DNA of 64,000 bases from an uncultured Clostridia bacterium. Lineage in GTDB: Bacteria > Bacillota > Clostridia > Christensenellales > Borkfalkiaceae. The translations under genes were made by a program, and so were the position numbers. Under the pieces are notes generated by a model. That model was given only the letters and a program-made list of their open reading frames with translations. It made no database searches and was not told where the DNA came from. The first letter of the stretch is position 1, and each line of letters begins with the position of its first letter. Shown here piece after piece: positions 9,029-18,044 of the stretch. The stretch is from positions 1 to 64,000 of the forward strand of contig CANQHG010000005.1 in the NCBI GenBank assembly GCA_947623655.1, given 5' to 3'.

Positions 9029-9868
9029 TTACTCCGCAATAAAGAGAACGCCGAGCGTGTTTCTGCCGCAATGGCCCGTGATGACGGAACCGGCGACCGT
9101 TTCGAGCACTTCGTCGAAGTTAAAGAGCTCACCGACCAGATTTTTCGCAAGCTCTACGAGCGAAGTGTCCGCGCTGCTGTGCGTAATGAAACAGCGCGTT
9201 TTATCATACTTCGGGTACCGCTCGGCAAGGTCACGGATATAGGCGGTGATGCACTTATCCATACTGCCGCGGTACTTTTTGCCCGCGATGAGTTGCCCGT
9301 CCTGCATGTCGATGAGCGGGTGTATCTTGAGAAGATTTGCGCCGTACATCGCCATGCGGGAACATCTCCCCCCCTTGTAGAGGTAATCGAGCCTGTCGGG
9401 AATAAACGAAGTGTTGACCTTGGCGCGGAGCTCGTTGACGGCGTTCACCGTTTCTTCGGCACTCATGCCCTGTTGCAAAAAGTCGTATGCTTTCATGACG
9501 AGAAGCCCTTGCCCCGACGAGAGCGCCTTGGTATCGACAACAAAAACTTTTCCGTTGAATTTTTTTGCCGCCGCAACAGCATGCTCGTTGGAAGAAGATG
9601 ACTTCGCGGAAATATCGAAGTGAATGACCGTATCGCCCGCGTTTACGAACTGCGCGAAAAAGTCTTCGTAATCCCCGATGCTGGGTGCAGACGTCTTGGG
9701 AAGCGTACCCGTTTTAGCAACGTAATCGAAGATGTCCTGCGGCGTAATGTTAACGCCGTCGCGGTAGGAGTCCGCTCCGAGAATGACGGAGAGCGGCATG
9801 ATTGTAATATCGCGTTCTGTCGCGTTTTTGCCCAAGTCGCAAGTGCTGTCTGTTGTAATTCTGACCAT
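9029..9868 (-). CDS. DegV family fatty-acid-binding protein
   Basis: A 279-residue two-domain DegV protein. These bind a fatty acid between the domains and, as FakB, present it to the fatty-acid kinase FakA, which feeds exogenous fatty acids into phospholipid synthesis. The start MVRITTDSTCDL, the SxxDGxNIT-like strand RDGVNITPQDIFD, TSAPS at about residue 58-62 and the domain-two strand FIPDRLDYLYKGGR are family signatures. Whether it truly works with FakA cannot be judged; no fakA gene is in the window. It lies between signal peptidase I and the membrane protein in the minus-strand operon. Confidence 0.9.
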   Translation of the reverse strand: MVRITTDSTCDLGKNATERDITIMPLSVILGADSYRDGVNITPQDIFDYVAKTGTLPKTSAPSIGDYEDFFAQFVNAGDTVIHFDISAKSSSSNEHAVAAAKKFNGKVFVVDTKALSSGQGLLVMKAYDFLQQGMSAEETVNAVNELRAKVNTSFIPDRLDYLYKGGRCSRMAMYGANLLKIHPLIDMQDGQLIAGKKYRGSMDKCITAYIRDLAERYPKYDKTRCFITHSSADTSLVELAKNLVGELFNFDEVLETVAGSVITGHCGRNTLGVLFIAE

Positions 9869-9891
9869 TATCGTTATCTCCTTATTTTTCT

Positions 9892-10524
9892 TTAAAATAA
9901 ATCGCGGAAGTTATTACGGAAAGATTCCCAAACCGTGATTGCGCCCTTATACTCGATCGCCCAATCGGGTATGACGCCCGTAACAGAGCGAAAATAGAGC
10001 GGGCCCGTCTCCGTACAGTCGTAACTCACTTCGCGGTTGTCGCCCATGACGAATATTTCGCCCTCTTTGAGGGATACCATACTGAAATCGGGCGTTTTGC
10101 CCTGCGCATACGGCTCATTGAGACGGCTGAATGCCTCTTCCCCCCGTTTTTTCAGCCAAACGGAATGATTTTCGCAGAAGATCTCATCCCCTTCCGTTGC
10201 AATAACGCGCTTGATGATGAATGTGATGGGCTGTCCGCCGCTCTGAAACAACGGATGACCGTATTCATTCACATATTCTTTTACGTCGACAATCACGACG
10301 TCGCCCCGTTCGGGCGTATCTTTTGCATCCGCATACAGCCAATCGCCGCTCTGAAGAGTAGAAAGCATGGAGTTTCCGTCTACGCAAACGGGCGTGAAGC
10401 GTTCAAGAAACCACATTTCAAAGAAAAACAACGCCAAAATGACGGCAATCAGTATAGTGGCGATGACGGTGAAAAGCGGAAACGACTTCTTGTCTCGTCC
10501 CGCCAGAAGTGTGGGGCGCGTCAC
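9892..10524 (-). CDS. Signal peptidase I
   Basis: A 210-residue type I signal peptidase that removes signal peptides from exported proteins at the outer face of the membrane. One N-terminal transmembrane segment (about residues 15-37) is followed by the catalytic Ser52 in GNSMLSTL and general base Lys105 in TFIIKRVIA; the box MGDNREVSYDCTETG is the conserved GDNRxxSxDSR region with cysteine replacing the usual second serine. The start is a GTG at 10524 that overlaps the TGA of the DUF951 gene by four bases (GTGA), a strong coupling signal. It would process the secreted proteins of the surface-protein regions, apart from lipoproteins. Confidence 0.93.
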   Translation of the reverse strand: MTRPTLLAGRDKKSFPLFTVIATILIAVILALFFFEMWFLERFTPVCVDGNSMLSTLQSGDWLYADAKDTPERGDVVIVDVKEYVNEYGHPLFQSGGQPITFIIKRVIATEGDEIFCENHSVWLKKRGEEAFSRLNEPYAQGKTPDFSMVSLKEGEIFVMGDNREVSYDCTETGPLYFRSVTGVIPDWAIEYKGAITVWESFRNNFRDLF

Positions 10525-10715
10525 GGCGTCCCCTCCCCGAAACGGCGGGTCCGTTTCAGGAGTTCATCGGGAAGGAGTACGACTTTTCTCCCGCATGTCA
10601 TACATTCTATTGTTCTGTCCGCGCCCGCCCTCACGATCTTCCACTGCGTTCCGCCGCAAGCGTGCGGCTTTTTCGTTTCAATCAAGACGCCGACGTTCAA
10701 ATCGTTCAGAACCAT
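10521..10715 (-). CDS. DUF951 family small protein
   Basis: A 64-residue protein with the DUF951 pattern: an opening beta-strand, the block KKPHACGGTQWKIVRAG, then IECMTCGRKVVL with a CxxC pair. The cysteines of ACGG and CMTC may bind a metal. The family is widespread in Firmicutes and of unknown function, often near replication or translation genes. The ATG at 10715 overlaps the end of the esterase-like gene by ten bases and the stop overlaps the signal peptidase start, so it is co-translated with both neighbours. Confidence 0.82.
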   Translation of the reverse strand: MVLNDLNVGVLIETKKPHACGGTQWKIVRAGADRTIECMTCGRKVVLLPDELLKRTRRFGEGTP

Positions 10716-12385
10716 AAGACATTGTTGATGAGCACTTGCTCTTCGCTTGCGAACATAACGGAATGTACGCCATCGAAATCGGCAAGTCCCGGTCCTCCCT
10801 CCTGTTTGAAATCGCCCGGGTCGAGGAGAATGTTTTTCCATTTTCCGCCGCCTTCGATGTGTACTTCGCAGGTATATCCCTTGTCGCTCTCACTGCGGAA
10901 AAATGTGACGCGGAGCGTGCTTTTCTCCGCGCACCATGCGTCGAAGCCGAAAGAAGCGGAGGGCGGCGCTTCGTATCCGTGTTCGCCCACGCGATAGGTG
11001 ATCATGCCGTAATCGGATGTGACGCCCTCGATCCCGCCGTAACCGGGAAGAAGCCTCACGCCCGTCTCGTTTTCGGCATGAAAGCAGTCGGCAACAGACT
11101 TTGCGCCCACGCAATACCCCGTGAAACCGTTTCGGCCGTCTGCGTTCGTATAGATGACGCGGGAAGCGAGACGCGTGTTGGGATAATCTTTATCAACGGT
11201 GAAATCCAGGATCTTGGAAGTGACCGAAAAATTGTTGGAATAATTGACGAACGCATACACGAGCGCCCGTTTGCAGCCCTTGTACAGATTGAGCGGAACG
11301 CGGCCAACGTTTTCTTTCAGATCTTCTCTCTTCCCGAGAACGCGCGTCCAATCGCGGGCGCGGCTGCCCGTCACTTTTTCGGTATAAAAAATACCGAATT
11401 CCCGAATCTCCCCCTCTTCGTCGAACACGCCCTTTGCAACGAGATTGCCGTTTTCATCTTCCCCGATGGAGACGTCGATAGGCTTGGAAATGAACACGGA
11501 CCGACCCGTCAGATATTTATGAAGAAACAGCTCGATGTCCGCAAAGGAGTGCGAGCCGATGAGCCCGTTCCCATGTGCGGAGAACAAAATCGCCTTTTCA
11601 ACATCCTGGCCGATCTGGCGGAAAGTGTCGTACACGCGTTCATAGTTATACTTTCTGTCGTTGATGGCGGAAAGAAGAAGAACGGGACACTTGATATAGG
11701 GCGCGTAACTCTGCGAATCGATGCCCGCGATGAAGCGGTGCCGTTCGTCATCGAACGCGCGGGAATGAACTTCCCCGAACCTCTCCATATCCCCATAGGC
11801 AAGCCAGCCCGCCGCACAGACGGAGATCATACAGCAAAGGGGGACATAGGGAGCGACTTTAAACAAGATCTCGCCGCCCGTTCTGAGCCCGATGGCGCCT
11901 ATCTTTGTCACTTCGGCGCGTGTCGTGAGATACTTATAAGCATAGCGGGCCACTGCGGCCCATTCGTACCAACTTGTCTCGCTTGCATCGGTGTCGACAT
12001 GGGTCATATGTCTGTCCGCACGGATAAAATTCGCGTAATCCACATCGGACGGATAGACGGTACAGGGCTCCTGCGTCCCCCTGTCGCCGCAATAATCAAC
12101 GCAGAGAACGCCATATCCTTTTGCGGTAAAACGGCGCACAAAATCTCTGTCGAAAGGCTTTCCCGCTTCGAACAAAATCATGACTGCGGGATATGTCTCC
12201 TCTTGCGGCGTATAAAATTCCGCATAAATCCTGACCCGTCCCGTCTGCGTTTGTCTGCCCGAGAAAAAGATCTGGCGTTTGATGACGCTCTCTTCCCTCA
12301 TCTCGAATATCATCTCCTCTTCGAGAGGGAGATTGTCGTCAAAATCCCGCCAAAGCGTTACGGGTGTCAAAATAGCATTCCCCAT
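10706..12385 (-). CDS. Acetyl-xylan-esterase-like alpha/beta hydrolase, nucleophile serine missing
   Basis: A 559-residue protein whose first 320 residues follow the acetyl-xylan esterase/cephalosporin deacetylase (AXE1) type of alpha/beta hydrolase: an entry strand, GYGVLCVDYCGDRG, helix SWYEWAAVARYAYKYL, nucleophile elbow, LLLSAINDRKYN for the acid and FSAHGNGLIG for the histidine. At the elbow the expected G-x-S-x-G reads GLRTG (residues 166-170), so the nucleophile position 168 is arginine. No other GxSxG exists in the protein. It therefore may be a non-enzymatic binder or use another mechanism. The C-terminal 230 residues look like beta-sandwich modules and are unusual for the family. 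No signal peptide. It lies between sbcC (6 bp) and the DUF951 gene (overlap). Confidence 0.68.
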   Translation of the reverse strand: MGNAILTPVTLWRDFDDNLPLEEEMIFEMREESVIKRQIFFSGRQTQTGRVRIYAEFYTPQEETYPAVMILFEAGKPFDRDFVRRFTAKGYGVLCVDYCGDRGTQEPCTVYPSDVDYANFIRADRHMTHVDTDASETSWYEWAAVARYAYKYLTTRAEVTKIGAIGLRTGGEILFKVAPYVPLCCMISVCAAGWLAYGDMERFGEVHSRAFDDERHRFIAGIDSQSYAPYIKCPVLLLSAINDRKYNYERVYDTFRQIGQDVEKAILFSAHGNGLIGSHSFADIELFLHKYLTGRSVFISKPIDVSIGEDENGNLVAKGVFDEEGEIREFGIFYTEKVTGSRARDWTRVLGKREDLKENVGRVPLNLYKGCKRALVYAFVNYSNNFSVTSKILDFTVDKDYPNTRLASRVIYTNADGRNGFTGYCVGAKSVADCFHAENETGVRLLPGYGGIEGVTSDYGMITYRVGEHGYEAPPSASFGFDAWCAEKSTLRVTFFRSESDKGYTCEVHIEGGGKWKNILLDPGDFKQEGGPGLADFDGVHSVMFASEEQVLINNVLWF

Positions 12386-12391
12386 TTTCCG

Positions 12392-14971
12392 TTACTCCGC
12401 TGTTATCCGTGAACCGCGCTCTTCCGTCGCCTTTGTGACGAGGAGTTTGCGCTCGATCCTGTGCTTTAATTCCTCCACATGGGAGATGATACCGATACAA
12501 AAACTTCTGCTTCTGAGTTTTTCGAGACTGTCCATCACGGTGTCGACAAGTTTTTCATCCAGCGTGCCGAATCCCTCGTCGAGGAAGAAAAATTCGATCG
12601 GTCTGGCCGACTGTGCACAGATCTCGGCGCTCAAAGCAAGGGCGAGGGAGAGAGAGACAAGAAAGGTCTCCCCGCCCGAGAGCGTCCCGACCGCTCTGAG
12701 TTGTCCGCCGTTGAAGTTATCTCCTACGCCGAAGCCGCTTCCCGAGCTATATCGGAGAAAATACCTGCCCCCCGTAAGGGAAAGAAGTTGGACGCTGGCA
12801 TTACAGGCGACCGTCTGCAAATACTCTTCCGCCACATACTCCATAAATTTGCCCCCGCGGAGAAGACTGTATAGTTTTTGTGCCGTTTCGGCCTCTTTTT
12901 GTTTTTCTTTGAATTCTTTTTCAAGCGCTTCCTTTTCGGTGAGCATCGTGCGGAAACGCTTTTCGTTCTCCCGCGCCACGGCGAGAAGTCCCGCATTTTC
13001 GTCGCGCAAGCGTTCCGTCTCTTTCAACGCCGATTGCAGCACACCAAGTTCCTCTGCCGTCGCCTCTGAAAAATCGACGTCCTTAAATTCTCGGTATTTG
13101 GCCGTGACCTCGGCAGATCTCTGCCTGTAATCCGCCAGGATATGTCCGGCGGTTCCCGCGTCGCCGTAGCGATGCACGAGCGCTTCCGCCTCATTCACGT
13201 CTGTAAAAACGCCTTCCAACATGTTTTCAAGACGTCTTTGCGCCTGCAGAAGAGCATCCCGTCTTGCCGTCTCCTCTGCAGAAGCGGACGCAACGGCAAC
13301 ATCCGCCGCATTCTTTTCCCTTTCCGCCCTCGCCTTGGCGGCAAGAGATTTTTCTCTTTCCGCACGCTTTTGCGCGATGAGACGGTCGAGAGAAGCAACG
13401 TCGGGCGCGTCCGCGATCTTTTCTTCAAGAGATGAGATCTTTTCTTTCAATGAATTTATTTTTTCGGTTACGGCGTCGAGACGACTTTTGTTGAGAAGAT
13501 AAGCGCTCTGTGCGCTCTCCAGATTGAGCCGCGCCTTTTCTGCCGCCTTTTTAGCGTTTTCCCTCTTTTCAAATGCGCCCTTAAGGTCGTCGAAATCAAG
13601 TTTCTCCCCCTCGGAAAGGGCACTGTAGCGGACAATGAGCGGTTCGCTGTCGGGCGAGATCACGGGATATTTCTCCTGCAGACCTTTTATTTCCGAAGCA
13701 AAGCGTCCGTATTCGTTCCGATAAAGAGCGTTTTTTTGTGCGGAAAGGAAAGCGTACAGATCACCCGCACCCAAATTCTCCTGAAGAGCAAGCAATTCCT
13801 TTAACCGTGTATCATAGTCGGGGTCTACCGTTCTCTGTTTGAGCGTTTCAAACCGTTCTACGCAGAGCGCAAGTTCCCTCTTGGTTTCGTTCTGCTCCCT
13901 CAAGGCGTCAGCGGACAGCTCTGCTTTTCCCTTTTGAAGAGAGAGCAACTCCAGCTCCTTTGCGGCAGCTTCTTCGTCATAAGCGGGAAGAGATAAGAGC
14001 GTTGTTTTCGCCTCTTCCGCCTTTTGCGCCGCATATTCCCTCCGCCGCATCGCTTCGGTGTACTGCGTAGTGCAAGAAAGGCGTTCCCTTTCGGCGGCCA
14101 GCACAGCTTTCGCGACGTCGAGGCGGCCGAGTTCTTTTTCGAGAACATCCATTTCGCCCTTTTTCCGTTCGAGCGCTTCCTTTTGCAATAAAACTTTTTC
14201 GTACTCTTTCTTTGCGTCTACAAGCGCGTGCAGTTTCTTCTCCCGCTCGCGTTCCTCATCTATTTTGACGCGGAATTTTCCATCCTCGGCGATGCGCGCG
14301 GAGATTTCTTCCCCGACGGCGGCAAGTTTTTCCTTGGTGATATCCGCATACTGCTCGAGGCGGGCGGCCAAAATGTCCGCGTCCTTTGTCAATGCGGCAC
14401 TCTTGTTGGAAGCGCGGCGGGAGAGATTGGCGCCGAAGCGCTCCAGATCGAAGAGACGGGAGACGATCTCAAGTCTTTTTCCGGGCTGTTCCTTGATAAA
14501 TCTCGCAAATTCCCCCTGCGGAAGCGCGATGCACTTTTCAAAATCATCTTGCTTGAGCCCGATAACGTTCAAAAGAAACGCATTCCCCCTGTTGACGCCC
14601 TCTTCGACCGTGACAAACTTCCCGCCGATCTCTTCGTAGATAAACAAGTTCTGGGCGGCGGAACCGTCTTTTTTTCTCTTGATCTCCCGCTCCACGCGAT
14701 ATGTGCGGCGGGCGCCGTTATAAAAGATCTCGAAAACAAAGATAACATATCCTTTTTCACAGCGGAAATTGATAAAATCCGAAGAGTTGGTCCCGTTACG
14801 GGAAACTGTGCCGTAGAGCGCGAAGCCGATACAGTCTAAAATCGTACTCTTTCCCGATCCCGTATCGCCGAATATTCCGAAGATCCCTTGATCGAGAAGT
14901 TGTTCAAAGTCTATGGATGCGGGCTCCGAAAAGGAATTAATCCCGCAAAGCTGAAGAAATTTCGGTTTCAT
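12392..14971 (-). CDS. sbcC: SbcC, ATPase subunit of the SbcCD nuclease (no zinc hook)
   Basis: SbcC is the Rad50-like SMC-type ATPase that with SbcD opens hairpins and processes double-strand breaks. Walker A GDTGSGKST is near residue 35, and the C-terminal lobe carries the signature LSGGETFLVSLSLALALSAE and Walker B FFLDEGFGTLD. Two long coiled-coil arms lie between. At 859 residues it is clearly shorter than the usual 1000-1150, and no CxxC hook is found at the coiled-coil apex; the nine cysteines are scattered and none forms a CxxC pair. The stop-start overlap ATGA with sbcD at 14968-14971 confirms the operon. Confidence 0.93.
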   Translation of the reverse strand: MKPKFLQLCGINSFSEPASIDFEQLLDQGIFGIFGDTGSGKSTILDCIGFALYGTVSRNGTNSSDFINFRCEKGYVIFVFEIFYNGARRTYRVEREIKRKKDGSAAQNLFIYEEIGGKFVTVEEGVNRGNAFLLNVIGLKQDDFEKCIALPQGEFARFIKEQPGKRLEIVSRLFDLERFGANLSRRASNKSAALTKDADILAARLEQYADITKEKLAAVGEEISARIAEDGKFRVKIDEEREREKKLHALVDAKKEYEKVLLQKEALERKKGEMDVLEKELGRLDVAKAVLAAERERLSCTTQYTEAMRRREYAAQKAEEAKTTLLSLPAYDEEAAAKELELLSLQKGKAELSADALREQNETKRELALCVERFETLKQRTVDPDYDTRLKELLALQENLGAGDLYAFLSAQKNALYRNEYGRFASEIKGLQEKYPVISPDSEPLIVRYSALSEGEKLDFDDLKGAFEKRENAKKAAEKARLNLESAQSAYLLNKSRLDAVTEKINSLKEKISSLEEKIADAPDVASLDRLIAQKRAEREKSLAAKARAEREKNAADVAVASASAEETARRDALLQAQRRLENMLEGVFTDVNEAEALVHRYGDAGTAGHILADYRQRSAEVTAKYREFKDVDFSEATAEELGVLQSALKETERLRDENAGLLAVARENEKRFRTMLTEKEALEKEFKEKQKEAETAQKLYSLLRGGKFMEYVAEEYLQTVACNASVQLLSLTGGRYFLRYSSGSGFGVGDNFNGGQLRAVGTLSGGETFLVSLSLALALSAEICAQSARPIEFFFLDEGFGTLDEKLVDTVMDSLEKLRSRSFCIGIISHVEELKHRIERKLLVTKATEERGSRITAE

Positions 14972-16119
14972 TCTTCCTCCGTCAGCAATTTCAGGAAAGC
15001 TTCCTTGAGCTCGCCCTCCGGTTCTTTGGAAAACCGTGAACGATAATATTCCACAAAGAGTTCGGCGTCGGACATACGGGAACGCATACGCATTGGAGCG
15101 TCCGCGGTGACAGCAACGTCGGGAACGACGGACACAAGCCCGCCATGCGCCTCTTTCATGCGTCTCAAATCGTCTCTTACGAGGGGTTCCGTGAGATGAA
15201 GCGTAAGTTCGATCAAAACATCGTCGCCGTATTTTTGCAACAGCACAATTCCGTCTTCTGGGCTGTTTGCCTCAAGACGGATGAGTTTTTTCCCGCCTTC
15301 GACGGGAATCTTTTCGGCAATCTTGACCTTATCATGCTCCGTCTCGAGCAAATAGACGCTCTTGTCGGGATTTTCGTCGAACGAATACTGCAACAACGAG
15401 CCGGAATAGAATGCGTTGCCCATGTTCTGCCGCCTGTGAAGATGCCCGAGGGCGACATAGCAATTCTCTGGGAATACAGATACGGGAACGGCGCGCGCTC
15501 CCCCCAGTTCGATACTGCGTTCGCTGTCGCTGACCTGTCCGCCCGCGACAAATAGATGGGTAAGCAGTATGTGAGGCATATCTCCGCGATACGCCTCATC
15601 CCCTTTCGCGATCATGCGGGAAACGAGATCCGCATAACTTTCGTCCGACTTCTCCTCTTTCAGTCTCGCCTCGTTGAGGTAAGGCAAAGCGTTGATATAT
15701 ACTCTTTCGCCCGAAGAATTTTCGATCACGACGTAATGATCCCCCGCTTCCGCGGCCCGAACGGGGCGGTTGCCCGCCTCCCCAAGCACAAAAGGTCTGC
15801 TGCCGAAAATGTAGATCCCGTCGCTCGCCGCGATGGGCGCGGAAGAAGCGAGACGCACACCGTCGTCGTGGTTGCCGCTGACAATGACGACCGCTCTCTT
15901 TTCCCCCGCAAGTTCTTTTACGGCACGGAAAAACAGCTCCTCGGCTTCCGCCGCGGGGAGATAGGTGTCGAAGACGTCGCCCGCCACCAAGACAAGATCG
16001 ACGTCTTTTTCGTCGCATAGCCTTACAAGAAAGCGAAGCGCCTCGGCCTGTTCTGGAAGACGTTCCCTGTCCATCAGCCGTTTTCCGATATGCCAATCGG
16101 ACGTGTGCAGAATTCGCAT
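14968..16119 (-). CDS. sbcD: SbcD, nuclease subunit of SbcCD
   Basis: A 383-residue Mre11-like manganese phosphodiesterase. The five metal motifs are intact: HTSDWHIGK, VAGDVFDTYLP, VSGNHDDG, LLTHLFVAGGQ and LGHLHRRQ. The C-terminal 100 residues form the capping and SbcC-binding region. It is first in a minus-strand run that continues with sbcC by a four-base overlap. A sigma-A promoter TTGCTT-17-TATAAT lies about 75 bp upstream at 16194-16222. Confidence 0.95.
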   Translation of the reverse strand: MRILHTSDWHIGKRLMDRERLPEQAEALRFLVRLCDEKDVDLVLVAGDVFDTYLPAAEAEELFFRAVKELAGEKRAVVIVSGNHDDGVRLASSAPIAASDGIYIFGSRPFVLGEAGNRPVRAAEAGDHYVVIENSSGERVYINALPYLNEARLKEEKSDESYADLVSRMIAKGDEAYRGDMPHILLTHLFVAGGQVSDSERSIELGGARAVPVSVFPENCYVALGHLHRRQNMGNAFYSGSLLQYSFDENPDKSVYLLETEHDKVKIAEKIPVEGGKKLIRLEANSPEDGIVLLQKYGDDVLIELTLHLTEPLVRDDLRRMKEAHGGLVSVVPDVAVTADAPMRMRSRMSDAELFVEYYRSRFSKEPEGELKEAFLKLLTEEE

Positions 16120-16164
16120 AAATACAGGTAAAAAAAGAATTTTTACAGCCGACCGAAAAAGGCA

Positions 16165-16222
16165 TTGCCTTTCGGCGCGGTTTATGATATACTATTATAC
16201 ATCTTCACTTGGAAAAAAGCAA
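16165..16222. promoter_or_regulatory. Overlapping opposed promoters for sbcDC and the DnaD-like gene
   Basis: On the plus strand, TTGCCT (16165-16170), 17 bp, TATACT (16188-16193) points to the DnaD-like gene. On the minus strand, TTGCTT (16217-16222 reversed), 17 bp, TATAAT (16194-16199 reversed) points to sbcD. The two -10 boxes abut, so the two polymerase footprints overlap fully and the promoters should exclude each other. Confidence 0.55.
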
Positions 16223-16258
16223 GCGTTTCGGTAAAAAACGGAAGAAAGAGAGGAAGAG

Positions 16259-17959
16259 ATGTCGTTCTGTAAATATTCGGGCGAAATCACCGCCAACATG
16301 TTCACGAGCGTAGAAAATCAATTCATCGTCAAATATCTGCCCCAGGCCGACGGAGACGCCGTGCGGGTATATCTCTACGGGCTATATCTGTGCCAATGCG
16401 CACAGGATTTCGACGCCGAGAATGCCGCAAAGCTTCTCCATCTCTCTCCCGAGCGGCTCACGGAGATCTTTGTCTTTTGGGAAGAATGCGATCTCGTGCA
16501 GATTCTCTCGAAAGATCCCCTCTTCGTGCAATATCTTCCCGTCAATAATGCCGTCGGCAAGCCTAAAGCGATCCGTTCGGACAAATATGCCGATTTCAAC
16601 CGCGCATTCTACAAAATTTTGCAAAACGCAGGCAAAGACTTTAAGCCTTACGAAATGCAGCGCATCTTCGAATTTCTCGAAAAACAGCCCATGGAACAGC
16701 AAGCATTTCTTCTTGTCGCTGAATATTGCGCAAGGAAGAGCGGAAGCGGGCTTTCATGCAATCACATTCTCAACAAGGCACAAAAGCTTTGCGCCGAGCA
16801 CATTTATACATACGAACAGGCCGAGAGCTACTTTTCGGATTTCAACGTGCATGAAAAAGAACTCTCGCATATCTTTACGCTACTCGGGATCTATAAAAAA
16901 CCGCGCGAGGAAGACTATGCTTATCTCGAAAAATGGCTTTCTCGCGGGGCAGAGCTCAAGGCGGTGTACGCGGCGGCAGAATATCTGAAAAAGGGCTCCC
17001 TTCAAACGCTCGACGCCGTTATGGACGAACTCTTTGAAAAGGACGCCTTGACGGGAGAAAATGCCAAAGAATATCTCGCGCATCGTGCGGAAGTTACGGA
17101 GGTCGTCTTCAAAGTTGCGCGAAAATTGGGGGTAAAAGTACAAAATCCCCGCCCCTATGCCGACGAATACTGCGATAAATGGCTTGAACGCGGCTACGAC
17201 GGAGAGAGCCTTGGCTTGCTTGCTTCCGTTTTCATGCGCATGGGATACGGTTTTGCGGAAATGGACGCATCTCTCGACGCACTTTATCGCGACGGCATTG
17301 TGGACGAGCAGGGCATAAAGGCATACTGCGCCGCCCGCGACAGAGAAATGAGACTTTTACAACGGATCCAGAACGAATGCGGCGTCATCAAAAAAACCGG
17401 CTCCGCGCTCGATATGATCGAGGCATGGCGCGGCTGGAACTTCTCCGACGAAATGATCATGGAAGCCGCGAAGCGCAGCGCGAACGCTTCCCATCCCCTC
17501 TCGTATATGAATAAACTTCTTTCGGAATGGAAACGGACAGGCTCTTTTTCCATCTCCGAGATTCCAGAAAAAACCGCCGTTTCCCCCGTATACAAAAGCG
17601 AAGCCGCAATCGCGGCAGATAAGCGGACCGAACGGGAACAGTTTTACGCCGAAAGAAGGCAAAGAGCGATCTCAAGCGCAGAGGCCGCAAGGGAAAAAGC
17701 GGAACATAGCGAAGCGTTCAAAAGAGCGGACGCGGCGCTCAGAAAGGGAGAGATCGAACTCGCTCGTGCCGAAGTTTATTCCCCCGAGAAAGCGCAGACG
17801 CTGAGAGAACTTTTGGAAAAATCAAAACGGGCAAGGATTGACGCCCTCGCGGAACTCGGTCTTTCCGAAGAAGATCTTATGCCGAAATTCGTCTGTTTGA
17901 AGTGTTCCGATACGGGATTTTTACCGAACGGAAAAGCCTGCGATTGCTATAAAATTTAA
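16259..17959 (+). CDS. DnaD-like replication protein with C-terminal zinc-binding tail
   Basis: A 566-residue soluble, helix-rich protein. The first 100 residues resemble the winged-helix part of DnaD/DnaB-type loaders, and two DnaD/DnaB2-like helical repeats follow, around residues 190-280 (SYFSDFNVHEKELSHIF) and 285-420 (YCDKWLERGYDGESLGLLAS, with a YxxxW-like segment IEAWRGWNFSDEMIMEA). The tail CLKCSDTGFLPNGKACDC (about residues 547-564) has a CxxC and CxC that could hold zinc, similar to the N-terminus of DnaC-type loaders. In Bacillus such proteins load the replicative helicase. A helicase loader of DnaC/DnaI type is often encoded directly downstream, but here a terminator follows instead. 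A GAGGAAGAG ribosome site precedes the ATG. Confidence 0.7.
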   Translation: MSFCKYSGEITANMFTSVENQFIVKYLPQADGDAVRVYLYGLYLCQCAQDFDAENAAKLLHLSPERLTEIFVFWEECDLVQILSKDPLFVQYLPVNNAVGKPKAIRSDKYADFNRAFYKILQNAGKDFKPYEMQRIFEFLEKQPMEQQAFLLVAEYCARKSGSGLSCNHILNKAQKLCAEHIYTYEQAESYFSDFNVHEKELSHIFTLLGIYKKPREEDYAYLEKWLSRGAELKAVYAAAEYLKKGSLQTLDAVMDELFEKDALTGENAKEYLAHRAEVTEVVFKVARKLGVKVQNPRPYADEYCDKWLERGYDGESLGLLASVFMRMGYGFAEMDASLDALYRDGIVDEQGIKAYCAARDREMRLLQRIQNECGVIKKTGSALDMIEAWRGWNFSDEMIMEAAKRSANASHPLSYMNKLLSEWKRTGSFSISEIPEKTAVSPVYKSEAAIAADKRTEREQFYAERRQRAISSAEAAREKAEHSEAFKRADAALRKGEIELARAEVYSPEKAQTLRELLEKSKRARIDALAELGLSEEDLMPKFVCLKCSDTGFLPNGKACDCYKI

Positions 17960-18022
17960 TATTATGTCTGACATAATACTTGATTTTTGGGTCTTAAAAT
18001 AGTATTATGTCAGACATAATAT
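17959..18022 (+). promoter_or_regulatory. Orphan promoter flanked by two perfect 19-bp palindromes
   Basis: Two palindromes, TATTATGTC-T-GACATAATA (17960-17978) and TATTATGTC-A-GACATAATA (18003-18021), are 22 bp apart and are inverted copies of each other. Between them TTGATT (17980-17985) and TATTAT (18003-18008) are spaced by 17 bp, a good sigma-A promoter pointing right whose -10 box is the start of the second palindrome. The GT-N3-AC core is typical of FadR-type GntR operators. An AGGAG site and ATG follow at 18024-18041, but only a terminator hairpin, not a convincing gene, lies downstream. Confidence 0.6.
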
Positions 18023-18044
18023 AGGAGAAAAAGTTAATATGCGG

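Noticed and set aside
10736..12412. Plus-strand open frame of 558 codons
   Set aside because: Antisense shadow of the esterase-like gene, without a ribosome site or recognisable domains.
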